Of a stretch of 6,576 nt of DNA, positions 5,323-6,576 are shown in pieces; within the stretch, counting starts at the first letter, position 1, and the number at the start of each line of letters is the position of its first letter. The stretch lies in contig QKGY01000424.1 of assembly GCA_003250235.1 (NCBI GenBank), positions 1-6,576 on the forward strand. The letters are read 5' to 3'. The notes under the pieces are model-generated. The model was not told the origin of the DNA. It ran no database searches and saw nothing but the letters and a program-made list of their open reading frames with translations. The position numbers and the translations under genes were made by a program. Source of the stretch: Desulfuromonadaceae bacterium (GTDB lineage: Bacteria; Desulfobacterota; Desulfuromonadia; Desulfuromonadales; SZUA-540).

Positions 5323-6576
5323 TGGGAAAGACACGTGTTTACGAATTAGCACAGAAACTTGGGCTCGATAACAAGGAAGTTCTCGACCGCCTTCAGGAAG
5401 CCGGTGTGGACGCCAAGAGTCACATGAGTGTTCTTGAGGAAGAGGATGTCCGTAAATTCGAGGCAGCCTCGGCTCCTGCTGTTGAAAAGATCGAAGAGGA
5501 GAGAATCAATCCTGGCATCATTCGCCGGCGGAAAAAAGAAGTTCCGCAACCTGTCGCTGCTGAGGAAAAAGCCGAGGAGTCCTTTGCTGAGCCTGTGGCG
5601 GAACCGGTAGAGGCGACACCTGCGGCGCCGGAGCCGGAGAAGGTGGTTGAACCTCCCAAGAGTATAAACGCGGAACCTGTTGCCGAGGAGAAGGTGCCTG
5701 TTGAAGAAAAGGCAGTTTCTGCACCGGTACAACAACCGGTTTCTGAAAAAGTTGCAGCTTCGCTGCCCTCTGAACCGAAGGTTGAGGAGAAGCCTGTGCC
5801 GACCCCTCCCAAAGAGGCTGTCGCTCCGCCTGTCGTAAGGAAGGAACACGCGCATAAGGAGACTCCCGTCAGGGTTGAGTCCCCAGCGGTACCTGCAGGT
5901 CCCAAAGGGGCAAAGCCGACTCCGTCAAAGGCAAAAATTCTTGGTCGGGTGGAATTGCCAAGGCCAGCTGCGCCCCAGCCGCAACAACCTCGCCGTGCAG
6001 AAGGAGCACCGTACAGTCGTGAAGGTGCAGCACCCCCTAGACGACCGGAATCAGGTCATGAGGAGCGTCCCGGGGCTCCGCGCCGCGATGCGGGTCCTGC
6101 AAAACGCCGTGGAGACCATGGCGGCGGCCGCCCTTCGGCGCCGACTCTGCCACCCCCCTCCACGTTGGGAGAAACCTTTACCGGGAAAGAAGTACGCGGG
6201 GGCAAAAAGAAGAAAAAGGGTAAAGGAGCCGACTACAGTGAGGGTGCCGGAGATGAGATGCGTCGTAAGGGGCGTCGTGAGATCTTCGAGCCCGATCATG
6301 CCGACCGTACACGCAAAGGTCGAAAGGCGCCCAAACCACCCAAGAAGACTGAGATCACGGTTTCAAAGGCGATCAAGAGAATTATCAAGATCAGCGACGC
6401 GATCACTGTGGGAGAACTCGCAAAACGGATGGGAATCAAAGCTAACGACCTCATCCGTGAGCTGATGCGTCAGGGGACCATGGTGACGATCAATCACCCG
6501 CTTGATTTTGAAACGGCAGCCATCTTGGCCTCCGAGTTCAACTACGAGGTAGAAAACGTTGCGTTTGACGAGGAGA
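5322..6576 (+). CDS. infB: Translation initiation factor IF-2, N-terminal part (3' end outside window)
   Basis: The frame is open from 5322 to the right edge (418 residues visible). IF2 brings fMet-tRNA to the 30S subunit and promotes subunit joining through its GTPase, which lies beyond the window. The first IF2_N domain is residues 1-47 (TRVYELAQKLGLDNKEVLDRL, then an acidic helix to KF). A long linker, about 50-340, changes character: residues 60-175 are rich in Pro, Glu, Val and Ala, while 180-340 are basic, with ILGRVELP near 206-213 and KKKKKGKG near 295-302. A second IF2_N domain spans about 345-418 (ITVSKAIKRI, then ISDAITVGELAKRMGIKAND, then the stretch to FNYEVENVAFDEE). The start has GGGGAG at 5311-5316 and overlaps the ylxR stop by one base. 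The low-complexity linker yields long false frames on both strands (for example 5420-5905 on the minus strand). Confidence 0.96.
   Translation, partial: MGKTRVYELAQKLGLDNKEVLDRLQEAGVDAKSHMSVLEEEDVRKFEAASAPAVEKIEEERINPGIIRRRKKEVPQPVAAEEKAEESFAEPVAEPVEATPAAPEPEKVVEPPKSINAEPVAEEKVPVEEKAVSAPVQQPVSEKVAASLPSEPKVEEKPVPTPPKEAVAPPVVRKEHAHKETPVRVESPAVPAGPKGAKPTPSKAKILGRVELPRPAAPQPQQPRRAEGAPYSREGAAPPRRPESGHEERPGAPRRDAGPAKRRGDHGGGRPSAPTLPPPSTLGETFTGKEVRGGKKKKKGKGADYSEGAGDEMRRKGRREIFEPDHADRTRKGRKAPKPPKKTEITVSKAIKRIIKISDAITVGELAKRMGIKANDLIRELMRQGTMVTINHPLDFETAAILASEFNYEVENVAFDEE

Noticed and set aside
5346..5905. Two overlapping minus-strand frames (169 and 161 residues) rich in Arg/Leu or Ser/Gly/Thr
   Set aside because: They come from the biased codons of the Pro/Glu/Ala-rich IF2 linker on the other strand.
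6206..6222. A-rich stretch in infB as a programmed frameshift site
   Set aside because: The runs are only five A long in the infB frame (C-AAA-AAG, G-AAA-AAG), which do not form the full A-AAA-AAG heptamer, and the frame stays open without a shift.
5875..6465. 196-residue plus-strand frame rich in Arg and Pro
   Set aside because: It is an out-of-frame reading of the basic IF2 linker, without a ribosome binding site. The infB frame is open throughout.

Overview
The window looks like a core-genome segment of a Gram-negative bacterium, most probably of the Desulfuromonadia (Geobacter/Desulfuromonas/Pelobacter-type deltaproteobacteria). This assignment is inferred from protein character: a RumA-type 4Fe-4S rRNA methyltransferase, a lipoprotein with a lipobox, a YlxR domain fused to an L7Ae-like domain, and an IF2 with a very long Pro/Glu/Lys linker carrying an ILGRVELP-type motif. 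No database search was possible. All genes lie on the + strand, and coding density is high. No tRNA, rRNA, CRISPR, insertion sequence or prophage feature was seen, and no gene-free stretch exceeds about 120 bases.

Region 1 (1-1989) is a tightly packed RNA-modification cluster. It holds the 3' end of a TrmJ-type tRNA 2'-O-methyltransferase gene, a 131-residue protein of unknown function, and a complete 23S rRNA uracil-C5 methyltransferase (RlmD/RumA type). Both junctions are 4-base ATGA overlaps, so the three genes are probably co-transcribed and translationally coupled.

Region 2 (1990-2876) holds one free-standing gene for a 223-residue predicted lipoprotein of unknown function. It is followed by a 116-base gap with a possible extended -10 promoter and a perfect terminator-like hairpin that ends only about 20 bases before rimP.

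Region 3 (2877-6576) is the conserved transcription/translation operon rimP - nusA - ylxR(-L7Ae) - infB. RimP matures the 30S subunit, NusA controls pausing, termination and antitermination, YlxR is an RNA-binding protein (RnpM, an RNase P modulator, in other bacteria), and IF2 places initiator tRNA on the 30S subunit. infB runs off the right end of the window before its GTPase domain.

This is mostly ordinary housekeeping DNA, and I do not see a new defence or mobile system. The points most worth a second look are a Rho_N/SAP-like domain at the C-terminus of NusA where enterobacterial NusA has acidic repeats, the terminator-like hairpin in the probable rimP-nusA-infB leader, the YlxR-L7Ae fusion with a TTG start, and the unknown gene coupled between two RNA methyltransferase genes.
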